This document shows positions 25,163 through 34,796 of a DNA stretch of 64,000 nucleotides, one piece after another. Origin of the DNA: Sphingobacteriales bacterium (GTDB lineage Bacteria > Bacteroidota > Bacteroidia > Chitinophagales > JADIYW01); contig JADJYT010000009.1 of NCBI GenBank assembly GCA_016719635.1, forward strand, positions 1 to 64,000. Reading direction: 5' to 3'. The notes below the pieces were generated by a model. That model ran no database searches. It had not been told where the DNA came from and saw only the letters and a program-made list of their open reading frames with translations. The position numbers and the translations under genes are program-made. Each line of letters opens with the position of its first letter. The first letter of the stretch is position 1.

Positions 25163-25181
25163 CGTCGTTGTTGGTTGTTTG

Positions 25182-25189
25182 CAAAAGTA
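25182..25189 (-). promoter_or_regulatory. -7 promoter box of murB
   Basis: TACTTTTG on the minus strand fits TAnnTTTG, 19 nt before the murB ATG at 25162. Confidence 0.5.
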
Positions 25190-25290
25190 ACTAAAGACTT
25201 TTGATTCAATACAAAAAAATCAGACCGGATCTTCGCCCGTATTTATCCGTCCATCCAACCCTACTCTTGTATTTTCCTTCTTTTTATCCG

Positions 25291-25298
25291 TATTTTTG
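25291..25298 (+). promoter_or_regulatory. -7 promoter box of the porin-like gene
   Basis: TATTTTTG fits TAnnTTTG, only 4 nt before the GTG start at 25303, giving a nearly leaderless transcript. It argues against the longer frame starting at 25201. Confidence 0.5.
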
Positions 25299-25302
25299 GC
25301 GG

Positions 25303-27174
25303 GTGAAGAAAATTTTTGTCTCATATCTTATCGGGTTTCTTTCTTTTACGTGTGCTGGACAGATTACCATCACACAGCCCAATCCGATATTGTTTTATGA
25401 TACCAAATATGTCACACCGGATAATCCTGTTTTCCGCCGCCCGGATTCGCTGATAGAAAACTTTCACCGTTATAACACCACCGAAAAACAATACGTGCCG
25501 TATCATAATCTGGGGAATTTCGGTACAGCCTCCTATTCCCTGATGTTCACGAACGATAATCCCATTGGCTACAAACACGGGTTTAATTCGTTTGACTTGT
25601 TTTTCATACAGCCGGAAAAGATAAAATACTACAAGACAAAGACACCCTATACCTACCTTGATTTTGTGTTTGGAGGAAAAGAGGAGATTGCCGGAGGTGG
25701 CGAGTTCTCCATAAATATTAAGCCGAATATCAATTTCGGATTTAACTTCCACCGTAATAATTTTAACGGAAGAAATCAGCATCAGCAGTCTGTTCAGAAT
25801 TTATTTTCGTTCAATCACTGGTTTCAAACCAAAGATCATTTTTATGATTTAAAATTCGCTTTCATCTATAACGGAATCATCAATCAGGAAAACGGCGGAT
25901 GGCTCGAAGACAATGTTTTTGATAACCCGCTGTACACCGGAAATAAAAAATTTGCACCCGTTAAACTGGATGACGCTGTCAATAAGTGGGACGAGCGGAA
26001 TGTACATTTTTTACAGCAGTTTAACCTCGGGAAAAAGGAGGAAGTGCAGATCAATGACTCCACCAGACGGAAAGTGGTAAAGCCAAAATATATCATCGAG
26101 CATTTCTTTGAGTTCTCACACTGGAAATTCCTGTACAAAGATTTCGATAAGGATTCCTCCTACTATGCAAGTATGTTCTTCGATGGGGATACCACCATTG
26201 ATAATACCATCTCATGGACGGTGCGGAATGCGGTTTATTTCAAGAATATGCAGAATGATACCCTGCCTAAGAAATTCTTATTTGCAGCCGGGATTCAGTA
26301 CGACTTCAATAAATATCAGCATCGTTTTACCAACGAGTTGATTCAGGATGTACAGCTGAAAGCCAAGATTTACAACCAGACCGATTCTGCCTTTTTCGGC
26401 TATTCGGTAGATGCTGCAGTCGATATAGTACCAAAATATATCGGAGATTTTGATGTGCGCTTTCTGGGGAAATTGAATTTTAAGAAAGGCATCTCCGTAG
26501 CGGTAAGAGGGGATGTGTCTCTGGCATCGCCCTCACAGAAACAAACATTTTATTATGGCAACCATTTTGTATATGTGAATGATTTTAAAAAAACATTCCA
26601 GGCTAAGGTAGAAGGGGTATTTGAATGGAAAAAACAACTGATGTATGTGGGTGTGCAAAACTATTTCATACAAAATTACATTTACAACGATACAGCTTCA
26701 TTGCCGCAGCAATACGGCAAACCCTTAAATGCGCTGGTGATAAAGGTGCGCAAGGATTTTAACACCAAACATATCTTTTCCGGTACGGAATTATATGTAC
26801 AATGGATTTCCAACAACAGCATTGTCCGTTTGCCGGTATTTGCCATGAAGCAAACCCTGTATTACAAGGGAGGCTGGATTTCCGGAAAATTACATGCACA
26901 ACTGGGATTTGACATTACCTACAATACCAACTTCACCGGAAATGATTACAATCCGTCTCTCGCGGTTTTTTACCAGCAGAATAAGCAGCGGCTGAAGTTC
27001 TATCCGATCCTGGACTTGTTTTTTGATCTGAATGTCAAACGGACCAATATCTTCCTGCGGGTGGAACATGTCAATCAGGGAATGTTCAAACAGAAAGGAA
27101 TATATACAGCTCCTGACTACGGATACCTGGACAGAACATTCAGGGTGGGCGTTACCTGGACTTTTTACGATTAA
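25303..27174 (+). CDS. Putative porin (Porin_10-like outer-membrane protein)
   Basis: 623 residues from GTG 25303. That start gives a proper signal peptide (KKIFVSYLIGFLSFTCAGQ), whereas the upstream 34 residues are Pro/Tyr-rich and precede the promoter box. The mature part opens with TQPNPILFYDTKYVTPDNP and continues as many amphipathic strands (GFNFHRNNFNG, YDLKFAFIYNG, HAQLGFDITYNTNF), ending FRVGVTWTFYD with a terminal aromatic. This matches the large putative-porin family of Bacteroidota. The channel substrate is unknown. The glycosyltransferase gene follows after about 20 bp. Confidence 0.8.
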   Translation: MKKIFVSYLIGFLSFTCAGQITITQPNPILFYDTKYVTPDNPVFRRPDSLIENFHRYNTTEKQYVPYHNLGNFGTASYSLMFTNDNPIGYKHGFNSFDLFFIQPEKIKYYKTKTPYTYLDFVFGGKEEIAGGGEFSINIKPNINFGFNFHRNNFNGRNQHQQSVQNLFSFNHWFQTKDHFYDLKFAFIYNGIINQENGGWLEDNVFDNPLYTGNKKFAPVKLDDAVNKWDERNVHFLQQFNLGKKEEVQINDSTRRKVVKPKYIIEHFFEFSHWKFLYKDFDKDSSYYASMFFDGDTTIDNTISWTVRNAVYFKNMQNDTLPKKFLFAAGIQYDFNKYQHRFTNELIQDVQLKAKIYNQTDSAFFGYSVDAAVDIVPKYIGDFDVRFLGKLNFKKGISVAVRGDVSLASPSQKQTFYYGNHFVYVNDFKKTFQAKVEGVFEWKKQLMYVGVQNYFIQNYIYNDTASLPQQYGKPLNALVIKVRKDFNTKHIFSGTELYVQWISNNSIVRLPVFAMKQTLYYKGGWISGKLHAQLGFDITYNTNFTGNDYNPSLAVFYQQNKQRLKFYPILDLFFDLNVKRTNIFLRVEHVNQGMFKQKGIYTAPDYGYLDRTFRVGVTWTFYD

Positions 27175-27195
27175 TGATGTGAATAAATGCAGCAG

Positions 27196-28380
27196 ATGAA
27201 GAAAATTTTGTTTTTAACCCCTACTCTTCCATACCCGCCGGTCAGCGGCGGTGTCATCAAGTCCAGCAAGGTGGTGCAGTTTCTGAGTGAACGATACGAA
27301 CTTACGGTAGCCTGTTTATTAAAGAATGAGGATAAAAGCTTTAAAGTGGAATTCCATCATAAAACCAAACTCAAAAACCTTATTACACTCGAACTGAATA
27401 TTCCCCGTTCCGCAAAGAATCTGCTGATTTCCAATTTACAGCACATTCCGTTAAATCTGTATCGAAATAAATCGAAGACATTTAAAGATAAGATACAGGG
27501 TTTAGCAAACGGATATGATGTAATTTTTTGCGACCACTATGTCATGTTTCAATACATACCGGAGGATTATAAAGGCAGGGTTGTTTTGCATCAGCATAAC
27601 TGCGAATACCTGATCTGGCAGCGATATGCAGCGATTGAAAAAAACTGGTTGAAAAAACTTGCCCTGTATCATCAGGCAGGCAGGATACGCAAGTATGAAC
27701 AGGAGATTTGTAAAAATGCAACGGCGGTGTTAGCCGCACCGAACGATACGGACGAGCTGGTCAAGATTGGCGCTGACAGAACGAAGTTTTATGAAACCTA
27801 TCACCTTGGAGATGATCAGTTGCTGGAGCAACCTGATTTGACGTATGAGCAAACGGAGCTAGTATTGCTGTACATCGGTACACTCAGCTGGGAGGCTAAT
27901 ATTGACGGGTTGGTCTGGTTCAACAAGGAAATTTGGCCGCAGCTGAAAGCAAATCATCCCGGAATAAAATGGGTTATCATCGGAAAGCATGCAGATGGAA
28001 GATTGAAAGAAATTGCTAAAGAAGACAATCAGGTAGAGTTAACAGGTTTTGTAGAAGATGTGGAACCTTATTTTAGAAAATCAAGGGTATTTATTACGCC
28101 CCTGCGTTTTGGCAGCGGGATAAAGGTTAAAGTGATTAATGCACTGTATCGGGGTATTCCCTGTGTGACGACTTCCATCGGCACGGAAGGATTAAAGGTA
28201 AAAGACGGCGAGTCTGTCTTTATCAAAGACCAGCCGGAAGCTTTTGTAAAGGCTATAGATACATTGCTTACGGATAAGAATACCTGGGAAAAGTTAAAAA
28301 CGAATTCAAGGGAAATTGCACGGCAATATTATACCTGGGAAGCCGTGCTGGAAAACATAGAACGTGCCATCAATGACTAA
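27196..28380 (+). CDS. Glycosyltransferase, GT4 family
   Basis: 394 residues from ATG 27196 (27187 is also possible). The N-terminus MKKILFLTPTLPYPPVSGGV is the usual GT4 glycine-rich loop, and the C-terminal donor domain has YIGTLSWEANIDGLVWF, VIIGKHADGRLKE and TPLRFGSGIKVKVINAL, where the E-x7-E motif is replaced by the Gly-Ser-Gly-Ile-Lys-x-Lys form common in this subgroup. No membrane segment. The acceptor is unknown; nearby envelope genes suggest surface glycan or lipid glycosylation. Tail-to-tail 4-bp overlap with the lipoprotein gene that follows. Confidence 0.88.
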   Translation: MKKILFLTPTLPYPPVSGGVIKSSKVVQFLSERYELTVACLLKNEDKSFKVEFHHKTKLKNLITLELNIPRSAKNLLISNLQHIPLNLYRNKSKTFKDKIQGLANGYDVIFCDHYVMFQYIPEDYKGRVVLHQHNCEYLIWQRYAAIEKNWLKKLALYHQAGRIRKYEQEICKNATAVLAAPNDTDELVKIGADRTKFYETYHLGDDQLLEQPDLTYEQTELVLLYIGTLSWEANIDGLVWFNKEIWPQLKANHPGIKWVIIGKHADGRLKEIAKEDNQVELTGFVEDVEPYFRKSRVFITPLRFGSGIKVKVINALYRGIPCVTTSIGTEGLKVKDGESVFIKDQPEAFVKAIDTLLTDKNTWEKLKTNSREIARQYYTWEAVLENIERAIND

Positions 28381-28901
28381 CCCTGCACTTTTATCGTGAA
28401 GTTGCCCCGGAGGCGGTAATGCTTGTCAGCACCGGAAACATATTCATTATTGACATCAATGCTTCCCTTAATCACCCCGGTAACGATATCAACGCTGCTT
28501 ATGACAATCTTACCATGCAGCATGGCATAATTTTTATAGCCGGTAATCACTCGCTTGCGGTAAATAAAAACAGCCCCGGTGATACCGGGTGGAGACTGTT
28601 CCGTATAATACGTTCCCACTTCCGCTTTTGCCGTTGAAAAGAGTACCTGGTCTTTGATGGTTAAATCCCCGCCAATGACCACTAAACTGTCATCTACTAT
28701 GGTGTCTACCGCCACCACTGTCAACAGGTAAGAAGTGTCGCCCGTTAAGTTTAGGTAAAAGGTGCCGATAGTACCTGTGGTGTCCACCAGGCCACCGCCT
28801 CCGGGATCCGGAATGACCTTGTTGCCAACAGTACAGGAAGAAATCCCGGCCACGATAACCAGCGACAAAAGAATCAGGTGTCTTTTACAAAGGGTGTACA
28901 T
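28377..28901 (-). CDS. Hypothetical lipoprotein
   Basis: 174 residues. The signal peptide ends in Gly-Ile-Ser-Ser-Cys near residue 23 (lipobox). Then comes a Gly/Pro linker (VIPDPGGGG) and a beta-rich domain (GTFYLNLTGDTSYLLTVVAVD and similar strands). No known family was recognised. Monocistronic, in the divergent space before gldA. Confidence 0.68.
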   Translation of the reverse strand: MYTLCKRHLILLSLVIVAGISSCTVGNKVIPDPGGGGLVDTTGTIGTFYLNLTGDTSYLLTVVAVDTIVDDSLVVIGGDLTIKDQVLFSTAKAEVGTYYTEQSPPGITGAVFIYRKRVITGYKNYAMLHGKIVISSVDIVTGVIKGSIDVNNEYVSGADKHYRLRGNFTIKVQG

Positions 28902-29014
28902 TTTTGTTGGTGTAAAGATAGCAGTTTTCTCTTCAAATAATAAACTATTCCGGTTTGACGCAGAACGACCGGTTCATTTGGTAAAATTAAGAATTCGAAT
29001 GCGATTTTATTTCT

Positions 29015-29022
29015 TATTTTTG
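29015..29022 (+). promoter_or_regulatory. -7 promoter box of gldA
   Basis: TATTTTTG fits TAnnTTTG, 12 nt before ATG 29035. It excludes the longer frame starting at 28762. Confidence 0.55.
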
Positions 29023-29034
29023 TTGAATAGCATT

Positions 29035-29955
29035 ATGTCCGTTTCCGTTCAGAATTTATCCAAAGCCTATGCCAATCAGAAAGCGGTAGATAGTATTTCC
29101 TTTCAGGTAAAGAAAGGAGAGATATTGGGTTTTTTGGGCCCGAATGGTGCCGGCAAGTCAACCACCATGAAAATGCTCGCCTGCTACGTTCCGCCCGATT
29201 CAGGTACGGCAACTGTATGTGATTTTGATATTATCCGGCATCCGCTGGAGGTGCGCAGAAAAATCGGATACCTTCCGGAAAATAATCCTTTATACTACGA
29301 TATGTATGTCAGGGAATTTCTGGAATTTGCATTGCTGGTCTACGGTTCTAAGCCAGGAACAAACAGCGGCAAGAGGATAAATGAGACAATAGATTTGGTA
29401 GGGCTGGGCGTGGAGCAGCACAAAAAAATCGGCCAGCTCTCCAAGGGGTACAAACAGCGCGTGGGTTTGGCACAGGCGCTGATTCATCAACCCGATGTGT
29501 TGATTCTCGATGAGCCTACCTCCGGGTTAGACCCCAATCAGCTGGCAGATATCCGGCATCTGATAAAGGAGTTGGGCAAAGAAAAAACGATTATCTTCTC
29601 CACCCACATCATGCAGGAGGTGGAGGCTGTCTGCGACAGGGTCATCATCATTAATAAAGGCAGGTTGGTCGCTGATGATAAGACGGAGAATCTGCAGAAA
29701 CTGATTTCAAGTGAAGTAAGGATAGAGGTGGAATTTGAACAGGAAATGAGTGAAGTCTCTTTGAATGGCGTCGAAAATATTCTGTCGGTTGAGAAGATAT
29801 CATCCACGCACTTCCTGTTGCATGGAAAAGATAGCAACCGGCTGCGTAAAGATATTTTTGCGTTAGCTGTCAGCAAGAATAATCCGTTATTGACATTAAG
29901 ACAGGAAACCAAAAGTCTGGAGGATGTTTTTCAGCAACTGACCAGTAAGAATTAA
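29035..29955 (+). CDS. gldA: Gliding-motility ABC transporter ATP-binding protein GldA
   Basis: 306 residues from ATG 29035. Walker A GPNGAGKST (near 37-45), signature LSKGYKQRVGLAQALIHQPD, Walker B VLILDEPTSGLDP and the switch His in IFSTH are all present. The length and C-terminal extension match GldA, and gldF and gldG follow on the same strand. GldA energises the GldFG membrane complex, which is required for gliding and normal envelope function in flavobacteria. The first 91 codons of a longer frame run through the promoter region and are not accepted. Confidence 0.92.
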   Translation: MSVSVQNLSKAYANQKAVDSISFQVKKGEILGFLGPNGAGKSTTMKMLACYVPPDSGTATVCDFDIIRHPLEVRRKIGYLPENNPLYYDMYVREFLEFALLVYGSKPGTNSGKRINETIDLVGLGVEQHKKIGQLSKGYKQRVGLAQALIHQPDVLILDEPTSGLDPNQLADIRHLIKELGKEKTIIFSTHIMQEVEAVCDRVIIINKGRLVADDKTENLQKLISSEVRIEVEFEQEMSEVSLNGVENILSVEKISSTHFLLHGKDSNRLRKDIFALAVSKNNPLLTLRQETKSLEDVFQQLTSKN

Positions 29956-30030
29956 AACAAATAAACACCTTGTAAAGAATGAGATAAAAGCGAGGCCGGA
30001 ACTAAAGACCAATGCTTCTGTGTGTTCAAT

Positions 30031-30767
30031 ATGAAAATCATGACAGCGATTTTAAAAAAAGAAATCAATTTATTTTTCTCCTCCCTGATAGCCTATGTCA
30101 GCATGGCGGTATTCTTTGTCGTGCTGGCATTGAACCTGTTTGTCTTTCACGGCAATATTCTGGAAAGCAATTATGCCACACTGGATGCTTTTTTTACGCT
30201 GACGCCATGGATACTCATATTCCTGATTCCGGCTATTACCATGCGAACGTTTGCGGACGAGAAACAAAGCGGAACCCTTGAATTTCTGACGACAAAACCC
30301 GTTACCGATTCTCAGATTGTGGCTGGTAAATACCTGGCAGCAATAATGTTGTGGATGTTTACCTTCCTGCCTACGTTTATCTATTTTATTGCGGTTAAGA
30401 AATTAAGCCTTGCAGAGGCTCCGATAGACAGCGGCGCTACGTGGGGAGTTATATCGGATTGTTTTTTCTGGGAGCCGTTTTTGTGTCCATCGGGATTTTC
30501 TCTTCCGCCATTACCAATAATCAGATTGTGGCATTCTTAGTCGGTGTGTTTCTGTGCTACTGGATGTACGACGCCTTTTTCAGGATCAGTTCGCTTTCGG
30601 TTCTTCAGGGGCAACTGGATTATCTTATCCAGTCGATTGGTTTAAATGCGCATTACGATTCCATCAGCAGGGGTGTCGTGGATACAAGAGATATTGTTTA
30701 TTTTTTGAGCGTAATCAGCCTGTTCTTAATCGGTACCCGAACGGCGCTGGAAAGCAGGAAATGGTGA
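30031..30767 (+). CDS. gldF: Gliding-motility ABC transporter permease GldF, frameshifted
   Basis: Two overlapping frames together give one GldF of about 245 residues. Frame 1 from ATG 30031 (MKIMTAILKKEINLFFSSL) keeps homology to the Ala-Thr-Trp-Gly codons at about 30437-30446; frame 2 then resumes with GSYIGLFFLGAVFVSIGIFSS and runs to 30767. The break sits in GGGG (30443-30446); one extra G restores the frame. The joined protein has six membrane helices and the motif TMRTFADEKQSGTLEFLTTKP of ABC-2 permeases. It is either a sequence error, a real mutation or slippage. gldG starts 1 bp after the stop. Confidence 0.85.
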
Positions 30768-30768
30768 T

Positions 30769-32466
30769 ATGAAGAATTATTATCTCATACGGTCTGTAAA
30801 GTTGTTGGGAGTCAGTTTGCTGGCTGTCATTGCCGTTAATATAGTATCATCTTATTTCTTTCATCGCTTCGATCTGACGCAGGAGAAAAGATATACGCTA
30901 TCCGCTTCCACTAAAAGATTATTGCAAGATATTGAACAACCCATTTTGATAGAAGTATACCTCGAAGGCAAAGATTTACCTGCTGGTATAAAGGTTCTTA
31001 GGAATGAAACCCGCGAGTTGCTGCAGGAATTCAGAACCTTGTCGAAAGGCAGGGTAACATACAGGTTTGTCGATATCAACGCCATCAAAGACCAGAAAAA
31101 GAGGGAAGATTTTCAGATGGAACTGGTAAAGAAAGGACTGCGCCCCACGAACCTGGAAGTGAAATCGGAAAGCGGCTTTACGGAGAAGCTGGTGTTTCCC
31201 GGTGCTATCGTCAGTGCTAACGGAAGAGAGATTCCGGTCCAGATATTGGAAAACCAGTTTTCGGTGGGTGCTCAGGGGTCGCTGAATAATTCCATCAGTT
31301 TCCTGGAATACAAAATGGCCAACAGTATTCAGAAAATAGTGAAAAAACACCCTGTAAAAATTGCTTTTTTGCAGGGGCACGGGGAATCGGGTATCCAACA
31401 GCTGGAAGGTTTCCTGGAAGCGCTGGCGGCGCAAAGCTTTCAGTTGGATAAGATAGAACTGGATAAGGATAAACTCCTGAATAATCAAATTGATATACTA
31501 ATTGTTGCCAAGCCGAAATCGGCGTTTAACGACTATGAGAAGTTTTTGATTGACCAGTATATCATGCACGGAGGAAAGACGTTGTGGCTGCTGGATAATA
31601 TCATTTGTGATCTGGATAGTTTTAAACTGGCTCCCAGTATCGTAGCGGTTCCCCGGGATTTAAATACAGATGATTTGCTGTTTCGGTATGGCGTACGCAT
31701 GGAGCATAATCTGGTGCTGGATTTGTATTGCACCCAGATTCCAATCATTGAAAGTATAGGCGGTAATCCGCAGCCTAAATTATTTCCATGGGTGTTTTAT
31801 CCGATGGCCATCAACAAGAATAATCACCCGATTGTAAAGAATCTGGACCCCGTTGCATTAAAGTTCTGCAGTTCGATTGATACTCTGAATAATCCTGATT
31901 TAAAAAAGACCGTCTTGTTGTCGAGTTCGATGTACGCGCGTGTTCAGCAGACACCGTTTTCTATTTTTTTAGAAGGAGCGAAGCAAAAACCTGACCCTGG
32001 TTTGTTTAACCAGAAAGATATACCGCTTGCCGTCTTATTGGAAGGGAATTTTACCTCACTGTACAGGAATCAGTTTACGGCAGACTTTCAGCAATTGCTG
32101 CAGATACAAAGAGTGGATTTCCTGCCAAAGAGTGGGTTGAATAAAATGATAGTTATGGGTGACGGAGATGTCGCCAACATTGAAAGAGATACCAAAGGAG
32201 TACCGCTGGCATTAGGCTATGATAAATATTCCGGAAAATTATTTGCCAACAAGGATTTTCTTTTGAATTGTGTGGAATATCTGGTGGATGATAATAATCT
32301 CATAGATGCCCGTAACCGTGAAGTGAAGATGCGCCTCCTGGATAAGGCAAAACTGTTGAATCAGAAAGGGTTTTGGCAAGTTGCCACTTTCGGGTTTCCT
32401 TTATTGCTCATGTCTGTATTCGGAATTATGTATAACAGCAGGCGAAGAGCGAAGTACGCACGTTGA
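30769..32466 (+). CDS. gldG: Gliding-motility ABC transporter substrate-binding component GldG
   Basis: 565 residues. An N-terminal membrane anchor (about 10-30), a large extracytoplasmic domain with RFDLTQEKRYTLSASTKRLL and KIAFLQGHGESGIQQ, and a C-terminal membrane helix (about 540-557) followed by basic residues. This is the GldG/ABC-type uncharacterised transport architecture. It forms a complex with GldF and GldA. Apparently one operon with gldA and gldF. Intact, despite the frameshift in gldF. Confidence 0.92.
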   Translation: MKNYYLIRSVKLLGVSLLAVIAVNIVSSYFFHRFDLTQEKRYTLSASTKRLLQDIEQPILIEVYLEGKDLPAGIKVLRNETRELLQEFRTLSKGRVTYRFVDINAIKDQKKREDFQMELVKKGLRPTNLEVKSESGFTEKLVFPGAIVSANGREIPVQILENQFSVGAQGSLNNSISFLEYKMANSIQKIVKKHPVKIAFLQGHGESGIQQLEGFLEALAAQSFQLDKIELDKDKLLNNQIDILIVAKPKSAFNDYEKFLIDQYIMHGGKTLWLLDNIICDLDSFKLAPSIVAVPRDLNTDDLLFRYGVRMEHNLVLDLYCTQIPIIESIGGNPQPKLFPWVFYPMAINKNNHPIVKNLDPVALKFCSSIDTLNNPDLKKTVLLSSSMYARVQQTPFSIFLEGAKQKPDPGLFNQKDIPLAVLLEGNFTSLYRNQFTADFQQLLQIQRVDFLPKSGLNKMIVMGDGDVANIERDTKGVPLALGYDKYSGKLFANKDFLLNCVEYLVDDNNLIDARNREVKMRLLDKAKLLNQKGFWQVATFGFPLLLMSVFGIMYNSRRRAKYAR

Positions 32467-32469
32467 AGT

Positions 32470-32814
32470 TTATAGTTTCCCCAGGTGCGTGTTTTTAAAA
32501 CTGTCGGTATGTTTTAGTCCATAGCCTAAGATTCTGTCAAAGGAAGAATGTCCGAAAAGAATAATGCCGGCCAGCATCCACCACTCATTTTGCAGATAAA
32601 GCCCGGCAATACCAATAACTATGGCTAAGAGTTTGTGGTGAAAGAGATTGTAGCCGTAAGCGCCTATCCGGGGATTCACCAGATAGCCCGACATCGAGAT
32701 ATCAGGTGCCAGCAATAAAGCGGGGTAGATCCACCAGGTAAAATGCAGCTGAGAAAAGAGCAAGATAGAAAGGAGAAACATTCCCAGCTCTTCCAGTTTT
32801 AGCATCAGTTTCAT
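32470..32814 (-). CDS. DUF4260 membrane protein
   Basis: 114 residues from ATG 32814; an upstream extension to 32868 adds an unlikely cysteine-rich leader. Three or four membrane helices, with the family phrases APDISMSGYLVNPRIGAYGYNLFHHK and GIILFGHSSFDRILGYGLKHTDSFKNTHLG, the latter typical of DUF4260. The conserved His and Asp residues could bind metal; function unknown. Tail to tail with gldG. Confidence 0.85.
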   Translation of the reverse strand: MKLMLKLEELGMFLLSILLFSQLHFTWWIYPALLLAPDISMSGYLVNPRIGAYGYNLFHHKLLAIVIGIAGLYLQNEWWMLAGIILFGHSSFDRILGYGLKHTDSFKNTHLGKL

Positions 32815-32911
32815 GAGACAGATTTTAAGGAAAGATAAAATATAAAAAGCCATGCAGATGCATGGCATTGAATTTATGTCTTGAGCGACTACTTCATCTC
32901 TCGCAATGCAG

Positions 32912-33682
32912 TTAGGCCAGTTCTTCTTCGGAGATTAACACGGCGCTGTCATCCACTCCGGAGATGATTCTGCCGCAGTGTTCGCAGGTGTTGATCTTTT
33001 TCTTCTTACGGATTTCGGATTGTGTCTGAGCAGGAATGAAACCGAAACAGCCGCCACACGCATTTCTGTTGATTTTTACCACTGCCAGCCCGTTTTTATA
33101 AGATTTACGGATACGGATGAATGCCTGCAAAAATCTGTCTTCTACCTCTTCCTCCATTTCTTTTGCTTTTGCCGTCAGTTCTTTCTCTTCTTTCTCGGTA
33201 TCTTTGATGATATTGTCCAATTCCTTCTTCTTGATTTCTAAATCTTTCTCTTTGCTGTCAAGCCGTTTCTGGATTTCAGCGATTTGCTTATTATGATTTT
33301 CAATCGTAAAGTTTGCTTCTTTGATTTTCTTTTCCGCTAGTTGAATTTCCAGTTTTTGAAGTTCAATCTCTTTGTTGAGCGCATCAAATTCACGGTTGTT
33401 CTTTACATTGTGCAGTTGTTTGTCGTATTTGGTGATCAGACTTTGCGCTTCTTTCATCAGTGTTTTACGGTGTTCTATCTCTTCCTGCGCTTCGTCCACT
33501 TCTGCCTGTACTTTTGCAATCCGTTTTTGAGTACCGGCAATTTCATCTTCCAGGTCTGCCACTTCAATAGGTAATTCACCTTTCAGGATATGAATAGCAT
33601 CAATTTTAGAGTGAATGGCCTGTAAGGCTTCTAACTGCTCTAATTTGTCTTCCACAGTCGTCAATTCTTTCTTTCGTGCCAT
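32912..33682 (-). CDS. Zinc-ribbon protein with long coiled coil
   Basis: 256 residues. Residues about 10-190 form a Glu/Lys-rich coiled coil; the C-terminus holds a C4 zinc ribbon, CGGC (about 210-213) and CEHC (about 232-235), as in the zf-RING_7/C4-type family. Its ATG overlaps the stop of the upstream NIF3 gene by one base, a pairing seen in many Bacteria. It possibly binds nucleic acid or acts as an adaptor; function not established. Confidence 0.88.
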   Translation of the reverse strand: MARKKELTTVEDKLEQLEALQAIHSKIDAIHILKGELPIEVADLEDEIAGTQKRIAKVQAEVDEAQEEIEHRKTLMKEAQSLITKYDKQLHNVKNNREFDALNKEIELQKLEIQLAEKKIKEANFTIENHNKQIAEIQKRLDSKEKDLEIKKKELDNIIKDTEKEEKELTAKAKEMEEEVEDRFLQAFIRIRKSYKNGLAVVKINRNACGGCFGFIPAQTQSEIRKKKKINTCEHCGRIISGVDDSAVLISEEELA

Positions 33683-34776
33683 TATCTGTAATTTATTGGA
33701 TTTGTGTTGATTGCTGAAATTTGAACCGCAAAAGTAGGGAATTTTTCCGATATTATCCTGTTAAATAGTTGTGAAGTAAACTGTTCACTCTCATAGTGCC
33801 CGATATCTGCTATAATTATCTGATTATCAGCATCAAAAAATTGATGGTATTTGAAATCGCCCGTTATGAAGACATCTGCCTGCTGTGCAATTGCCTTGGG
33901 TAACAGAAAACTGCCGGATCCGCCGCAAAGCGCAACCCGCTGGATTTTCTTTCCGCGCAAAGCGGTATGGCGGACGCATGCCGTTTTCATCTTTTTTTTA
34001 ACAAAATCCAGGAATTTCGACTCATCCACAGGCTTATTCAGGTCGCCAATGAGACCGGAGCCGACCTCCTGATGTACATTGTCCAGTATAATGACTTCAT
34101 AAGCGATTTCCTCATACGGATGAACCTCCCTCAGTTTCTTTAAGATGTTTATTTCCATATAATCTGGAAAAATGACTTCAATCTTATCTTCTTTTACGTT
34201 GTGTCGTTTATTTTTTATTCCAATGACAGGATTGGAGAGGTCGTTACCTTTAAATGTTCCTTGTCCGGCAAGCTTAAAGCTGCATTCGCTGTAGTTGCCG
34301 ATGCGGCCTGCCCCTGCGCAGAACAAACCATTTAATACATGCTCGGTAGCTGATGAAGGTGTATAGGTGTATAGTTTCTTCAGTATTCCCTTTTTAGGAT
34401 CGAGTATCTTCCTGTTGGCCAGCCCTAATCTGTCAGCAATAATGTGATTGACACCCAGTTGAACATTGTCCAGATTGGTATGACAGGCATAAATGGCAAT
34501 ATCATGCCTGATGGCTTTGATGATGGTGCGTTCAATGTAATTCTTGCCCGTTATTTTTTTTAATCCAGAAAAAATAATGGGATGGTGTGCAACCACCAGA
34601 TTGTATTTTTTACGGATGGCTTCGTCAATGACCGCTTCGATGGCATCCAGACAAATCAAGATACCGCTGCACTCTGCCATTTTGTCGCCCACCAGCAGGC
34701 CGGCATTATCATATGGCTCTTGGTATGATATTGGTGCGAAATCTTCGATAGTCTGAATAATATCTGCTATTTTCAT
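33682..34776 (-). CDS. NIF3-family dinuclear metal-binding protein
   Basis: 364 residues, the long form with a central PII/CutA-like insertion (about 125-235, including HPYEEIAYEVIILDN). Metal ligands of the family are visible: HHPIIF near 64-69, HTNLD near 98-102 and the late GHYESEQF. The protein forms hexamers or toroids with two metal ions per subunit. The biochemical role is uncertain; GTP cyclohydrolase I type 2 is an old misnomer. Co-transcribed with the zinc-ribbon gene, divergent from lpxK by 20 bp. Confidence 0.92.
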   Translation of the reverse strand: MKIADIIQTIEDFAPISYQEPYDNAGLLVGDKMAECSGILICLDAIEAVIDEAIRKKYNLVVAHHPIIFSGLKKITGKNYIERTIIKAIRHDIAIYACHTNLDNVQLGVNHIIADRLGLANRKILDPKKGILKKLYTYTPSSATEHVLNGLFCAGAGRIGNYSECSFKLAGQGTFKGNDLSNPVIGIKNKRHNVKEDKIEVIFPDYMEINILKKLREVHPYEEIAYEVIILDNVHQEVGSGLIGDLNKPVDESKFLDFVKKKMKTACVRHTALRGKKIQRVALCGGSGSFLLPKAIAQQADVFITGDFKYHQFFDADNQIIIADIGHYESEQFTSQLFNRIISEKFPTFAVQISAINTNPINYR

Positions 34777-34796
34777 CTGTTTATTTTAGGTTTATC

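Noticed and set aside
28762..29034. N-terminal extension of GldA
   Set aside because: It runs through the promoter box and antisense to the lipoprotein gene; the family start is at 29035.
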